Shown in pieces: positions 22,601 to 34,768 of a stretch of 64,000 nt of DNA. The translations under genes were made by a program, and so were the position numbers. Below the pieces are notes generated by a model. The model worked only from the letters and a program-made list of their open reading frames with translations. It was not told the DNA's origin and ran no database searches. Origin of the DNA: Ovis canadensis (taxonomy: Eukaryota > Chordata > Mammalia > Artiodactyla > Bovidae); the NCBI RefSeq assembly GCF_042477335.2, contig NC_091246.1, positions 111,133,001 through 111,197,000 on the forward strand. The letters are read 5' to 3'. How positions within the stretch are numbered: the stretch's first letter is position 1; each line of letters starts with the position of its first letter.

Positions 22601-24254
22601 TTTCAAATTATACCAACATAGGTAGATGCCTAGTATTTTTACATATTTCTCTTTGTTATCTAGAAATAAAAGCATTAAAAATTTGGTACGACACTAAGGC
22701 GCAGATACTTAAAAGCACCATAATACGCTTATCTCACAAATTTCAAGCCCCATTTTATCAAGTAGGAAGCCTTTTATTAATGGAATATGTAGTCACTTCC
22801 AGCAGCTAATTAAGTCTAACGTAATCTCTTCTCACTACCCATAGGGTGACGAGTCTGAGTAAAATGGCAAACTTGGTTTAACAAAGCTGCTTTAGGAGAA
22901 AAATGAGTGTGGAGTTTCAAAAACAGTAAAACTTTCCCACTGAGGCTTTTCGTTTGCAGATACTTCAAGGAACTTTGGAATTGAAGTCCTTTAGGAAAAA
23001 AAAAATTCAGAACTCTGACCTTGTGAATATACCGCTTGCCTTTGTTCGAGAAAGAAATGAATATTTTACCACTATGCTCTCGTCCTTCAGTTAGATTCTT
23101 TCTGGCAAGGAGGTGAACAGGGAGGAAACAGAGGTGACGGACGGGGGAGAAAATGGACATAAGTGGAGACATGGCTTCAGATCAGTTCCCAGGAGGGGAG
23201 GGGCTGTGGGTGTGGGGGTCTCTGAGCTCTGTGGTGAGGGGGAAAGGGGGGATGGGTGCTGAGAGAGCACACGTTACTTTGGTCCCTTCTTCTCCTGGTG
23301 ATGTGACCTTGGATGAAGACTTCCTGAAAATGTGACAGAGCTGGAGGGACATTTCCTATTACACACTTCGGCCCCTAAAGACAAGTACTTGGGCCATGAT
23401 GAATGGTGTCTTAATTTAGCTTGCCTGACACACAAATCAATTAAGGCTCGTGAGTGACTCCAGGGACCCTTTAGATTTTTGCTGCATCATCAGAAAGTAT
23501 TAATAGTATTAAAAAAAAAAAAAAACCTTGGTGAAATAAATGTACTATGGAGGGTTATATTTTTAATTGATGTAAGTTAACAAAATGATAGACTTATAGG
23601 AATAGTTTTTAAAGGTGATAACTGTGTATCATTAAAGTTCTGATTTCTTAGGTTATATGCAACACTGTAAGGACCTTCTTCTTCAAATTAACTGTTTGTG
23701 AAATGTTTACGTATCTGTGAGTGAAGAAAGTGATATGCAAATACAGCACCATGGCAGTGTAACTATCCTAAATTTATGGTTAAATCAGTACACACAGTTA
23801 AATTTCATTTTAATATTGAAACTGGAGCATATCAATAATTCCTTTTGCATGTTAAAAATACCTTATAGCAGGCACTGCTAATCAAATAATGCAGTTGTCA
23901 CAGCACAGCTTTTACTTATTGGAGAACGTATGTGCCTTCAAGGCCAAGTCTCCTAAAAGAGAAAGTGGAGGCGGTGGGAGCTCGGCAGTGAAGGAAGCAG
24001 GTGCTGGCAGGTCGTCAGTTCTGGGGGGCCCCTGGGAGGCCCAGAGTTTACCATAGCACAGATAATCCGTGCAAGTGTCACACGTGTATGCTTTTACATA
24101 TCAAGTGAATACATAAGGAAACTAATTTTTACTAATTTTCCAAACTAGATAAAAATATGTATGGCAAGGTAGGAAAGATCTTCTTTTTGAAAAATCAGCA
24201 AAGGGCCAAATACATTTCCGTGTTACAATCTCTGTCCTGAATGACATACATCCT
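22601..24254. other. Unassigned 1.65-kb stretch
   Basis: No repeat recognised. A 118-codon minus-strand frame (22816-23172) has no domain. An A14 run lies at 23512-23525. Confidence 0.45.
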
Positions 24255-24560
24255 TCTGAACAATAATTTATTGATTTGATGGAAAAGATTGAGTATCTCC
24301 TGTATGCAGACACAGATCTAGACATCTAGGACACAGCAGTGACTAAACATAAAGAGCCCTGCCCTCAAGGCGGGCCTGCTTTCTAGCAGGGGGACAGGCA
24401 ATAAAACTGATTATAATAAATGCATCAATAATAGAGTGTATTAGATGACAAGGACTATGGGAGTATACAGAGAACGTGGGGAAGCCAGGTATCAGGATGG
24501 CGAGGCAGTCTGCAATCTCAGAGAGGACCAGCGCTGCTGACATCATTTCAAAGGGGACAA
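24255..24560 (-). repeat. L2 LINE 3' region, old
   Basis: Reads 'agagccctgccctcaaggc', 'ctagcagggggacaggcaataaa', 'tagatgacaaggactatgg', the reverse-oriented L2 3' UTR pattern. The terminal CACCTACTATG-like segment is present in decayed form near 24290-24330. Confidence 0.7.
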
Positions 24561-24795
24561 TTGAGCAACGAAAGGAAGTGAAGCAACGAAAGGAAGCAAG
24601 TGAAAAGTGGGGATAAAAGACACAGTTTTAAAGCAGCCCTGGGTGGAAGAGGAACCATGCATTTAATCATGGGTGTGAAGGCATGGTGTGTGGTGCAGAC
24701 ACTATTAGGTGATGGATGTGAATGTGACCATTTGTGGATGCTCTTTTCTCATTGCTTTAATTTGCTCAGTGAAACAGGGGACAAAATAATCACCT

Positions 24796-25003
24796 AAGAT
24801 ATAGAGCTTCCCTGATGGCTCAGTTGGTAAAGAATCCACCTGCAACACAGGAGACCCCAGTCCAATTCTTGGGTCAGAAAGATCCCCTGGAGAAGGGATA
24901 GGCTACCCACTCCAGTATTCTAGTTAAGAGAATTCCATGGACTATTTAGTCCATGGGGTCGCAAAGAGTCTGACACGACTGGGTGACTTTCACTTTCAAG
25001 ATA
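24796..25003 (+). mobile_element. Bov-tA SINE with short target duplication
   Basis: SINE 24804-24997. 'aagata' at 24796-24801 and 24998-25003 is a plausible but short duplication. Confidence 0.92.
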
Positions 25004-25657
25004 AATATGGTGAAGGAGATGTCAGGAGTTTGAGGACAGAGGAGAAAGAATGAAATATTTGTCTAGGAGGAAGACAAGCATATGAGCTAGAAAGACAGAC
25101 CACGGTACTCAGGCAGCACTAAGTGTCCACCAGAACTCACCTGGACATACCCACGATGGCTCTGTGCTTTCCATGCCCACCACCACAAGTGCCAGTGTGA
25201 AGCAGACAGTGTACAATGAAACACTGAGTATATGGGCGAGTGCAAGGAGTTGATTAGAAAGATTGGAACTTATGCTCAGTAAGAAGAGAGGGCATTAAAT
25301 AGTTAAAAGGCAACAAAAAGCTGTAGAAACAATGGATTGGAGGTTTCTGTGGGGTCAAAGGATTATCGGTGTCAGATTAACTGCCTGAGTTACTTCCAAG
25401 CTTACCAGGGGAAGGTTACCCTGGGATGAATGAAATGTAGGCCATGGAAGGACTGGGAATTAGTAATGTCACAGTCCATGATCATAATTACGGTAGATGG
25501 CAGCCACAGTTAGGGATAAGGAAGGATAAAGTTTGGTGACAAGAAGCCCAGTGCTGGAGTTTTACAAAGAAGGGAGGGAGGGGAGTGGAGGCAGTGAGGG
25601 GAGACAATGTGGCCCCCGTGGGACCTTCGGAATCAGCCCAGGAGAGGGAGGGGGGCC
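25004..25657. other. Unassigned sequence
   Basis: Purine-rich near 25560-25650. No element recognised. Confidence 0.4.
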
Positions 25658-25843
25658 CTTTGCGACCCCATGGACTGTAGCCCGTCAGGCTCCTCTGTCC
25701 ATGCGGTTTCCCAGGCAAGAATACTAGAGTGGGTTGCCATGCCCTCCTCCAGCAGATCTTCCTGACAGAGACAGCGAACCCTCATCTCTTATGTCTCCTA
25801 CACTGGCACGCAGGTTCTTTACCACTAGCACCACCTGGAAAGC
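25658..25843 (-). mobile_element. Bov-tA/Bov-A SINE
   Basis: Reverse SINE beginning at 'tttgcgaccccatggactgtagcc', so the outermost BovA end is missing. The head region is mutated ('accactagcaccacctgg'). Confidence 0.9.
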
Positions 25844-26769
25844 ACCCCCCCACACACATTTTTTTTTTCATATGGCAGAGCACAATTGGGATCTCTCCAC
25901 CATTTCTTTTAACATTGAAACATTTACCCAAATCCCATGATTTTAGGTCATATTTAAACGTTTAAATACATCTCTCCAATTTCACCTCCCTTACTAATGA
26001 AATGAATAAAAAAGTAATGAGAGACAATTGAGAAATGAGTTATGCATGATAGAGAGGGTGGGATGAATTGTCAATAGTCTGCTTTGAAAGCTTATTGTTC
26101 TGTTTTTCATATAACTTCCTTGAAAGCACCCAAGCCTATCTCTATTACACCAACAAGAAACTCATATTTGCAATACCTTGTAGTAAAATGATAAAAGATT
26201 GCTGAGTATTTTCACAGTCTTAAAAGAGTACCTTCTAAATCCTCTATGATAAATAATCCGTTTCCTTTTAATGTCCCTACCACTTGCTTAAAATCAATAA
26301 GATACTCTAACTAGCTTATACAGTAGCTAGACAGGTCTTTTACATCTCTGAAATGCTGACCAACTGTCTTTAATCAAGTACCGTTATATGTGTGAATTGA
26401 TAAAAAGAAGAGCATAAGGATTTGTTTCAGAAATTTTGCAGAATATGTCCCTGTTGACATTTGATTTTTTTAAAAATTTCCTCTATACATACCTCTTGTG
26501 ATAATTCAAGTAGCTTTATTATCAACTTGAAACTCACAGCTTCTTATTAAGAGCAATCATGATTGTTTTCATTGTGCTGTATTTGAGTTAATCCCCCAGT
26601 GTTTACAGTATGACTTAGAGGAGCTCCACTCCCCTCATCTGAAGCTCTGCACTTAGGTTACACAAAGAAAACTTCCTTATTGCAATTCTCTCACAATTCA
26701 AAGCCTGAACTGATTGTTGCAGTGATTTGGAATTTTTAAGATGATCGAGAAGATATGATAGTAAGGTCC
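25844..26769. other. Unassigned AT-rich stretch
   Basis: No element recognised. Confidence 0.4.
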
Positions 26770-26787
26770 ATATATATATATATATAC
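26770..26787. repeat. (TA)n microsatellite
   Basis: Uninterrupted TA repeat of about eight units plus a degenerate end. Confidence 0.9.
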
Positions 26788-26879
26788 ATTTGTTTCCCAT
26801 TAAATTTTAAAATACAATTATTTTGTTTAATAGTCAGTGAATCACTATGATCTAATGAAAGATGAAAACCCATTGATAA

Positions 26880-27080
26880 AGGTGGCTCAGATGGTAAAGA
26901 ATCTACTTATAATGCAGGAGACCCAGATTTGATCCCTGGGTGGGGAAGATCCCCTGGAGAAGGAAACTGCAACCCACTCCAGTGTTCTTGCCTGGAGAAT
27001 CCCATGGACAGAGGAGCCTGGGGGGCTTCAGTCTATAGGTTGCAGAGTCGGACACGACTGAGTGATTAACACACACACAC
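26880..27080 (+). mobile_element. Bov-tA SINE with (AC)n tail
   Basis: Head begins abruptly at 'ggtggctcagatgg'. Ends in (AC)6 at 27069-27080. Confidence 0.92.
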
Positions 27081-27427
27081 AACCAACCAATGACTGTCTC
27101 CTGCATATTTTCTCTCTTAAAATCATGACTGATCCCTAGAGTTAAATACATAGAAGGAGAAAAAACATCTTGGAAAATTAGAGTAAGGAATTGCTTAAAT
27201 TCTGTTAGGTCCAACCTAATTAAGTTTCAGATTAAAAATCTTAAAAATGCTGTGCCCTAATTACTAGAGCATAAATATTTGAGCAGCTACTCGATAAAAG
27301 AAATGTTTACTTGATCATGAAGCTGTATCCACATAATTCACATGTCTATATAACACTTGACTAGACAGTTATTTCACTATTTTTAATAGAAAAGGCAATA
27401 TGCTTACAGTCTTTCCAGATGAAATGT
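27081..27427. other. Unassigned AT-rich sequence
   Basis: Nothing recognised. Confidence 0.4.
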
Positions 27428-27538
27428 AAGGAAACTGAACCCCAGTTCACTCAACTATAACTAAAATAAGTGTCTTTCTTCAGAGTTATTGTGATGAGGA
27501 AACGAGATAATGCTCATAAAACACTTAACACACCATAT
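27428..27538 (+). repeat. MIR SINE fragment
   Basis: MIR 3' half in decayed form: 'gttattgtgatgaggaaacgagataatgc', 'aacacttaacacacc'. It abuts the BovB at 27542. Confidence 0.55.
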
Positions 27539-27541
27539 TAA

Positions 27542-28214
27542 GTTCAGGTCAGTGTAGTTCAGTCACTCAGTCGGGTTCAACTCTGTGACCCCTTGGACCG
27601 CAGCACACCAGGCCTCCCTGTCCATCACCAACTCCTGGAGTTTACTCAAACTCATGTTCATTGAGTCAGTGATGCCACCCAGCCATCTCATTCTCTGTCG
27701 TCCCCTTCTCTTCCCACCTTCAATCTTTCTCAGCATCAGGGTCTTTTCCAATCAGTTTCCTGTTCACATCAAGCAGCCAAATTATTGGACTTCAGCTTCA
27801 GCATCAGTCCTTCTAATGACTATTCAGGACTGATTTCCTTTAGGATGGAATGGTTGGATCCCCTTGCAGTCCAAGGGACTCTCAAGAGTCTTCTCCAGCG
27901 CCACAGTTCAAAAGTATCAATTTTTGGCATTCAGCTTTCTTTATAGTCCAACTCTCACATCCATACATGACTACTGGAAAACCATAGCTTTGACTAGACA
28001 GACTTTTGTCGGCAAAGTAATGACTCTGCTTTTTAATATGCTGTCTAGCTTGCTTATAGCTTTTCTCCCAGAGAGGAAGTGTCTTTTAATTTCATGGCTG
28101 CAATCACCATCTGCAGTGATTTGGAGCCCAAGAAAATAAAGTCTGACACTGTTTCCATTGTTTCCCCATCTATTTCCCATGAAGCTATGGGACCGGATGC
28201 CATGATCTCAGCTT
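27542..28214 (-). mobile_element. BovB LINE, 3' part
   Basis: Reverse BovB of about 670 bases, from the (CTGAA)-type tail at 27542-27565 back to the region encoding IMASGPIxSWEIDGE. Reads [30 protein letters not shown] on the minus strand (27971-28180). Frameshifts and stops are present. Confidence 0.93.
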
Positions 28215-28838
28215 TAGCCTAGTGATTACACTTAGCTTTCTGACTTTGTTTAAGCTGTTTCTTGATTCAAAATGTCTTCCTTAGCTTATTCATTTCCAAC
28301 AAATCCATTCTTCTAGACCCCTGATCCACGGATGGCTTCACCATGAACTAGTACCCCAAGGCTGGTGGCAAGAGAGAGCATGCACTCTCTCTCAATTTCT
28401 GCAGGTCCAGACTTTGGGTTTGGCTTCCCTGCTCTCTGTGCTCCATCTTCCCACTGGCTGTGGTAAGCTGATGCTGGAACCGCAGTCTCCTCTCGAGGCT
28501 AGAAGAGAGATGGCTGTGCACCTGGACCTTGGAGCTGGTCCCAGGACATTGTTCCTTCCAGGCTGTTGATCTCAGAGGCTTTGCTTCTTCAGTCTATTTG
28601 CAGATGCCACTTAGTTCTCTGGCTCCATGAGCATCTCCAACATGGCAAGTTTGGGGGGTTTTTTGGTCTGTTTTTGTTTTTTATTGTTTTAATCAAAGCA
28701 TACAAGCTGAGAAGAAATAGAGAGAGAAAGACAGCAAGACCAAAGTCACAGTCTTTTGTAGTCAAATGAAGCTAGTACAACTTCTAATTTCCAATCCTCT
28801 GTCTTAGAGAGGAACTTTGCTTAGTTAGAAGTAGCTAG
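28215..28838. other. Unassigned, partly GC-rich segment
   Basis: 28300-28640 is noticeably GC-richer than its surroundings and continues directly from the 5' truncation point of the BovB. No LTR ends, exon or known repeat recognised. Confidence 0.4.
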
Positions 28839-29120
28839 GAGAAGGCAATGGCTACCCACTCCAGTACTCTTGCCTGGGAAATCCCATGGACGGAGGAGCT
28901 GCAGTGGGCTGCAGTCCATGGGGTCGCTAAGAGTCGGACAAGACTGAGTGACTTCTCTTTAAACTTTTTACTTTCATGCATTGGAGAGGGAAATGGCAAC
29001 TCACTCCAGTGTTCTTGCCTGGAGAAGTCCAGGGACAAGGGAGCCTTGTGGGCTGCCATCTATGGGGTCGCACAGAGTTGGACATGACTGAAGGGACTTA
29101 GCAGCAGCAGCAACAGCAGC
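28839..29120 (+). mobile_element. Bov-A2 SINE (BovA dimer)
   Basis: Two BovA monomers in tandem (about 28839-28965 and 28981-29095), joined by a short linker and followed by an (AGC)n tail at 29098-29120. There is no tRNA-like head, which separates it from Bov-tA. Confidence 0.92.
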
Positions 29121-29328
29121 TCCACCCACTCGGAAGGGAGGTTAATGAATACCAGGAAGTAGGAATCCTTGAGAACCAGTTTTGACAGCTACCTGCTATC
29201 ATCTCACCTTTAAACCATCTCAGACCACTCAGCTGCTACAAACTTCTTTTAGAAAATAATTAGAAAACTAGTGGTTAACTTACTTTCCAATTTCAAATGG
29301 CTCAACCCCTTAGAATTTTGAAAGCACT

Positions 29329-29726
29329 AATAGCTGGATTCCCTGATAACTCAGTTGGTTCATGTTGATGTATGGCAAGACCAATACAATATTGTAAAGT
29401 AATTAACCTCCAATTAAAATAAATAAATTTATTTTTTTTTAAATCCACCTACAATCCAGGAGACCCTGGTTCAATTCCTGGGCTGGGAAGATGGCTACCC
29501 AGTCCAGTATTCTTGGGCTTCTATTGTGACTCCATTGGTAAAGAATCCACCTGTAATGCAGAAGACCTGGTTTGATCCCTGGGTGGGGAAGATCCACTGG
29601 AGAAGGAAAAGGCTACCCACTCCAGTATTCTGGCCTGGAGAATACCATGGACTCTCTAGTTCACGGGGTTGCAAAGAGTTGAACATAACTGAGTAATTTT
29701 CACTTTCACTTTCAATAGCTGGATTC
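29329..29726 (+). mobile_element. Composite: Bov-tA / L1 tail / Bov-tA in one target duplication
   Basis: Perfect 13-bp repeats 'aatagctggattc' lie at 29329-29341 and 29714-29726. Inside are the first 20-25 bases of a Bov-tA head, then about 85 bases of a bovine L1 3' terminus with an A/T-rich tail (29360-29442). The rest of that Bov-tA head and body follows to 'ccagtattcttg' (29515), and then a second, complete Bov-tA (29516-29713). The outer duplication belongs to the SINE; the L1 tail sits exactly within the head. Confidence 0.85.
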
Positions 29727-30540
29727 AAGGTTTTTAATTTGTCCTAAAATTTCATGCTTTTTCCCCCAATAATATTATATCTTGTCATGTATCTCTTGTC
29801 TTGTTTCTATATCTCTGGGAGAGTTTAGTACAAATGGTGGATTAAACAAATATTAGTTGAAAGAGAAAATACTATTTCTCCCTGATAAACTATCTGGATG
29901 ATGGAATTCTAACACACTCCCATAAGAGATATTCATATCTCTGAAAGAGAAAATCATTTATTTTCTCTATAAAACTTATACGTTTAATATATTACTACAA
30001 AAACCTATATTCCCTGTCTTTGTAACAGAATGTTTTCTATAAAATAGGATTATGTGACTCCAGCTATAAAATACTGGATTATAATTGCTTATCAGAATGA
30101 AAGAGCAAAGAAAATAAACTACTTTTAAAGACTTTAGAATTATTTTATGATAATAAAAATTTAAGCCTTTTTACAATTGTTCCTTCACTTTATTGGATGT
30201 ATTTACAGAAAAAAAAATTTAAATCATCACTTTGATGCAGCACAAATCATGTATGTCACCTATAAAGATTATATCTTTCAAATGCTAAAATAGGTAATAT
30301 AAATTACTATACAGATTTTCCCTCTAAAACTTTAGTATCCTATAAATATTGCTTTAAATTAGCCAATAAACTAAACTATACTTTTATTCTACATAGCCTA
30401 ATGACCTACTTTTCTTCTAATAACTAGATCTGGCAAATAACATGAAAAATAGATGGTCTGCTTCATATGAATCAAGACTGGACCATACAATTGGAATTTT
30501 ACTGACTAGAGAGAGAAAATCAATAAAATCTCTTGAGCTG
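29727..30540. other. Unassigned AT-rich stretch
   Basis: Very AT-rich. Nothing assigned. Confidence 0.4.
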
Positions 30541-30542
30541 TG

Positions 30543-30576
<34 letters not shown>

Positions 30577-30594
30577 CATATATACATATATATT
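30541..30594. repeat. (TG)n/(TA)n microsatellite
   Basis: TGTGTG followed by a long TA tract with ATGTA interruptions. Confidence 0.9.
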
Positions 30595-30858
30595 ACACTT
30601 TTTAAATTAAAACCTATTTCTCTCTGAGCAAATTTATATTAGGATTAAATAATCCACTTTAAATTTATTTTATGTCACTAAAGATTAGAATAGTACTGTA
30701 AAAATCTTAAGATTAATTCAGATGAATTCGTGTAATTCCAATGATGTTACAGAACTATAATAATCTAGAAATATTTAGCAATAAAAGAAACTCTGATTAA
30801 AAGGAACAAACTAAAAGCATGAGTATTATCTGTCCCTGTTCTCAAACCAATGAAAGCA

Positions 30859-30897
30859 ACAAAAAAAAAGAAAAAAAAAAGAAGAAGAAGAAGAAGG
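30859..30897. repeat. A-rich and (GAA)n simple repeat
   Basis: Poly(A) with single G interruptions passing into (GAA)5. Confidence 0.9.
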
Positions 30898-30999
30898 GGA
30901 GGGCTCCATGCTCAATGGGATGCAAAATATTCATCCCTCAAGCTGATATATTTCTCCTCCACTCCCAAGTAGAATTCAAATTTTATTAAAGTTATTATC

Positions 31000-31170
31000 A
31001 GGAAACAATAAAGTTCTTAGAAGAAAAGAGTATTTTTGCATCCTTGAACAGTTAAAGATTTCTCAAACTTAACACAAAAACATAAATAATACTCTAACAA
31101 AAAGTTTAATAAATTAATCAATTTAAAATCAGATAGTTCTTTTCACCAAAAATCACATTTGGACTCCCAT
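31000..31170 (+). repeat. Old L1 ORF2 fragment
   Basis: Decayed L1 ORF2 near its 3' half: 'aagttcttagaagaaaagag', 'aaagatttctcaaactta', then a 'cttttcaccaaaaatcac'-type stretch. Orientation and identity are by eye. Confidence 0.45.
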
Positions 31171-31639
31171 TTCTGTTTAAAACAGAAAGTCACAAGAGAA
31201 AATTTTCACTACCCAAACAACAGGAAAAGGTGAGAAACTACAAATTCATATCTCAAATCCACTGACGAACTAAGAAAGCAAAGAAACATGAGTTTGCTAA
31301 ACTCACTTATATTTATTAGAGTGAGGACAGAAAAACTGTGCGAGAAAATCTCCAAGCACCCCCAGTGTGTACCAGGGAGAGGATACACAAGGCTGGCGGG
31401 GAGACAGGACACATTTGTGCAAGATCCAGGATAGAGTTCTAAGACTGAGGAGCCTTCATGCCCTCTGATCCCAAATGCTACAGAAAGGCCCTCATCCTGC
31501 CTTCATAATAGTTAAAGCCAATAGAGAAAAATCAGAAAATTCAGACCGGTCTTAATTACAAATGTGGTTAACTCCTGACACTGGCACTCTGACAAAAGAG
31601 GCAAGTCTACTTCTTAGCACACATCATATTTACTTCAGT
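31171..31639. other. Unassigned sequence
   Basis: No element recognised. Confidence 0.4.
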
Positions 31640-31828
31640 CTCTGGCTCAGAGGGTAAAGAATCCATCTGCAATGTAGGAGACCTGGATTCAATCCCTGGG
31701 TCAGGAAGAACTTTTGGAGAAGTGAAGGGCAACCCACTTCAGTATTCTTGCCGAGACAATCCCACGGACAGAGGAGCTAGAGCCCATGGCATCAGAAAGA
31801 GACGGACATAACTGAACAATTAACACTA
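31640..31828 (+). mobile_element. Bov-tA SINE
   Basis: Starts at 'ctctggctcagagggtaaagaatc' and runs to 'acataactgaacaattaaca'. More diverged than most copies here. Confidence 0.88.
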
Positions 31829-31934
31829 CTGATCTCTAATGCATAATTCTTTCTATAGAAGAAAAAATGAGTTATGCAAAGAAAATATGACCAATCAACA
31901 GGAGAAAAGGTGAATTACAGAACTAGATCCAGAG

Positions 31935-33930
31935 TGTTCATAATTATAATGATAAATGTGCTAAAAAATCTATTGCAAATGTGAGCAACGGCATGAATAG
32001 ATGGAGAATTTCAGCAAACAACTGAAAACTATATAAAAGAGCAAAATGGAAATGCCAAAAAATGAAAACATAATGTCAGAGATGAGGGATTCTTCGGTTC
32101 AGTTCAGTCGCTCAGTCGTGTCCGACTTTTTGTGACCCCTTGGATCGCAGCACGCTAGGCCTCCCTGTCCATCACTGACTTCCGGAGTTCACTCAGACTC
32201 ACGTCCATTCAGTCGGTGATGCCATCCAGCCATCTCATCTTCTGTCATCCCCTTCTCCTGCCCCCAATCCCTCCCAGCATCAGAGACTTTTCCAATGAGT
32301 CAACTCTTCACATGAGGTGGCCAAAGTACTGGAGTTTCAGCTTTAACATCATTCCTTCCAAAGAACACTCAGGGCTAGGGCTGATCTCCTTTAGAATGGA
32401 CTGCTTGGATCTCCTTGCAGTCCAAGGAACTCTCAAGAGTCTTCTCCAACACCACACTTCAAAAGCATCAATTCTTCGGCACTCAGCTTTCTTCATAGTT
32501 CAACTCTCACATCCATACATGACCACTGGAAAAACCATAGCCTTGACTAGACGGACCTTTGTTGGCAAAGTAATGTCTCTACTTTTCAATATACTGTCTA
32601 GGTTGGTCATAACTTTTCTTCCGAGGAGTAAGCGTCTTTTAACTTCATGGCTGCAGTCACCATCTGCAGTGATTTTGGAGCCCAAATAAATAAAGTCTGA
32701 CACTGTCTCCACTGCTTCCCCATCTATTTCCCATGAAGTGATGGGACCAGATGCCCTGATCTTAGTTTTCTGAATGTTGAGCTTTAAGCCAACTTTTTCA
32801 GTCTCCTCTTTCACTTTCATCAAGAGGCTTTTTAGCTTTTCTTCCCTTTCTTCCATAAGGGTGGTGTCATCTGCATTTCTGAGGTTATTGATATTTCTCC
32901 AGTCTTGATTCCAGCTTGTGCTTCTTCCAGCCCAGCGTTTCTCATGAGATAGTCTGCATATAAGTTAAATAAGCAGGGTGATAACATACAGCCTTGACAT
33001 ACTCCTTTTCCTATTTGGAACCAGTCTGTTGTTCCATGTCCAGTTCTAACTGTTGCTTCCTGACCTGCATACAGATTTCTCACGAGACAGGTCAGGTGGT
33101 CTGGTATTCCCATCTCTTTCAGAATTTTCCACAGTTTATTGTGATCCACACAGTCAAAGGCTTTGGCATAGTCAATAAAACAGAAATAGATGTTTTTCTG
33201 GAACTCCCTTGCTTTTTCGATGACCCAGTGGATGTTGGCAATTTGATCTCTGGTTCCTCTGCCTTTTCTGAAACCAGCTTGAACATCTGGAAGTTCACAG
33301 TTCGGCTTATTAGCAGTCTGGCTTATCATCCCCCCAAAATTCAGTTAACATATACTTGGGTCAATAGAAATTATTCAAGGTGTAATACAAGAAACAAATA
33401 GGAAAAAATAGAGTAAAATATACAATGCTTATAGAATAGTGTGAAACCAACTACCATGGGTATAATTGGAGTCAAGAAGAGAGGAGACTAAAAATAAGGC
33501 CAAAATTTTTCTGAGAAACATGCAACATTGTAAATCAAGTATACTTTCATAAATAATAAATTAATTATAAAAAATAAAGTTGCTATTAATATTAGTGGAC
33601 AAAAAAAAATAGAGACCACTGTGTTTGTACACTGGAAAATAACATAATACTGTCAATCAACCATTCTTTAATTTTTAAAAAAAGTTTAAAAAACAAATAG
33701 AGAAAATAAAATTTCTACGAACATTAGTGGACAAAAGTATTTAAAAAACAATGGTCAAGAGTTTTCCAAATTGGTGAAATACAAGAAACTGCATACCAAA
33801 ATTCAATGCAACATTAGGCAGAACAAATAAATCACAGTTTAGGCCCATCATAGTCAAATAGGTAACATCCAGAGATAATGAGAAAATTTTAAAAATCAAT
33901 CAGAGAACAAAAGTATGTTATATTTTTATA
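31935..33930 (+). mobile_element. Old L1 5' UTR/ORF1 region, split by BovB
   Basis: Left part 31935-32094 ends 'cagagatgagggattc'. After the BovB the right part resumes at about 33306 with 'ttattagcagtctggct', 'caatagaaattattcaa', 'gtataattggagtcaagaag', and later 'ttttccaaattggtgaa' and 'agagataatgagaaaat'. These are landmarks of the ORF1 region of old L1s in correct order. No frame survives. Confidence 0.6.
32095..33308 (-). mobile_element. BovB LINE, 1.2 kb, inserted in old L1
   Basis: Reverse BovB from the (CTGAA)-type 3' tail (about 32095-32115) to a 5' truncation just upstream of the [26 protein letters not shown] segment. Two long minus-strand frames overlap: 32832-33329 has RT fingers/palm including FIDYAKAFDCVDHNKLW (motif A with its Asp intact) and GKGVCQGCMLSPCLFNLYADYLM (motif B), and 32500-32856 has the post-palm part. 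A frameshift separates them near the catalytic box, where the nucleotides read NADD rather than YADD. 'ttcgg' at both edges could be a short target duplication. Confidence 0.95.
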
Positions 33931-34597
33931 TCTCATGACACAGGTATAGAAATGATAGTTGAAATCCCAACAGTAACAATGAAGTCCAGAAAAAAGTCAC
34001 AAGTTTATTTATAGTTAAAAAAAAAAAAGCAAATAAAACTGTCAGTCTAGATCCTATAATGAATAAAAATCTTTTTAAAATAGAGGAAAATAAAAATGTG
34101 TGCATATTAACAATATTAAAAAATAATTATTGTCATTTAAACAACTACAAAGAAGGTTTGTGTTGATGTTCATGCAGGAGCTACTTTGTAATTACTTTAC
34201 TGTATCTAGAAAATATTTTCACTGGTTAATATTCCTAAATCCTACAGGATTTTCTGGTAAAGAGGTAAGAATGCAGAAAATTAATAAATTTTTTCCAATG
34301 TTTAAAAAATGGTTGCATTGAAGAAAATATGGGATCATGTAAAATGAGGGCATTAAAGTGACGTTTTCTTTGACTTTACAATAAATGTAAAGTCATTGTT
34401 TATTCTGAATGTACTATTTAAATCTAGAAATATATATCCTCACAAGGTTTAGAAATAGTAATCAGCTCTAATATCCATTTAGAAATGTTATTTAGAGTTA
34501 GAATGAGCTCTCCCAAACCGAAACTCTCCCAAACCACTGAAACTTATTACTGAAATGCATGTAGCTTACTGTGGTTTGTTAGGGGCCTACCCTATGA
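33931..34597. other. Unassigned AT-rich sequence
   Basis: Possibly more decayed L1; not resolvable by eye. Confidence 0.4.
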
Positions 34598-34768
34598 CTG
34601 CTGCTATTTAGTCACTAAGTTGTATTGACTCTTTACGACGCCATAGACTGTAGCCCGCCAGGCTCCTTTGTCCATGGGACTGTTCAGGCAAGATACTTGA
34701 GAGTGTTATCATTTCCTTCTCCAGATAACCTTCTCTACCCAGGGATCCAACCCTATAACCAGGAGTTC
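34598..34768 (-). mobile_element. Bov-tA/Bov-A SINE fragment
   Basis: Reverse SINE beginning 'ctgctgctatttagtcactaag' and running to the 'agggatccaaccc' head motif; the outer part of the head is lost. Confidence 0.85.

Noticed and set aside
22816..23172. 118-codon minus-strand frame
   Set aside because: No domain, no homology I recognise, and a length expected by chance for one of many frames in 64 kb.
32216..32689. 157-codon plus-strand frame (also similar frames at 46392-46940 and 41664-42032 on the minus strand)
   Set aside because: Antisense reading of the BovB post-RT region. The same antisense peptide recurs in every BovB copy, as expected from nucleotide similarity, with no sign of its own selection.
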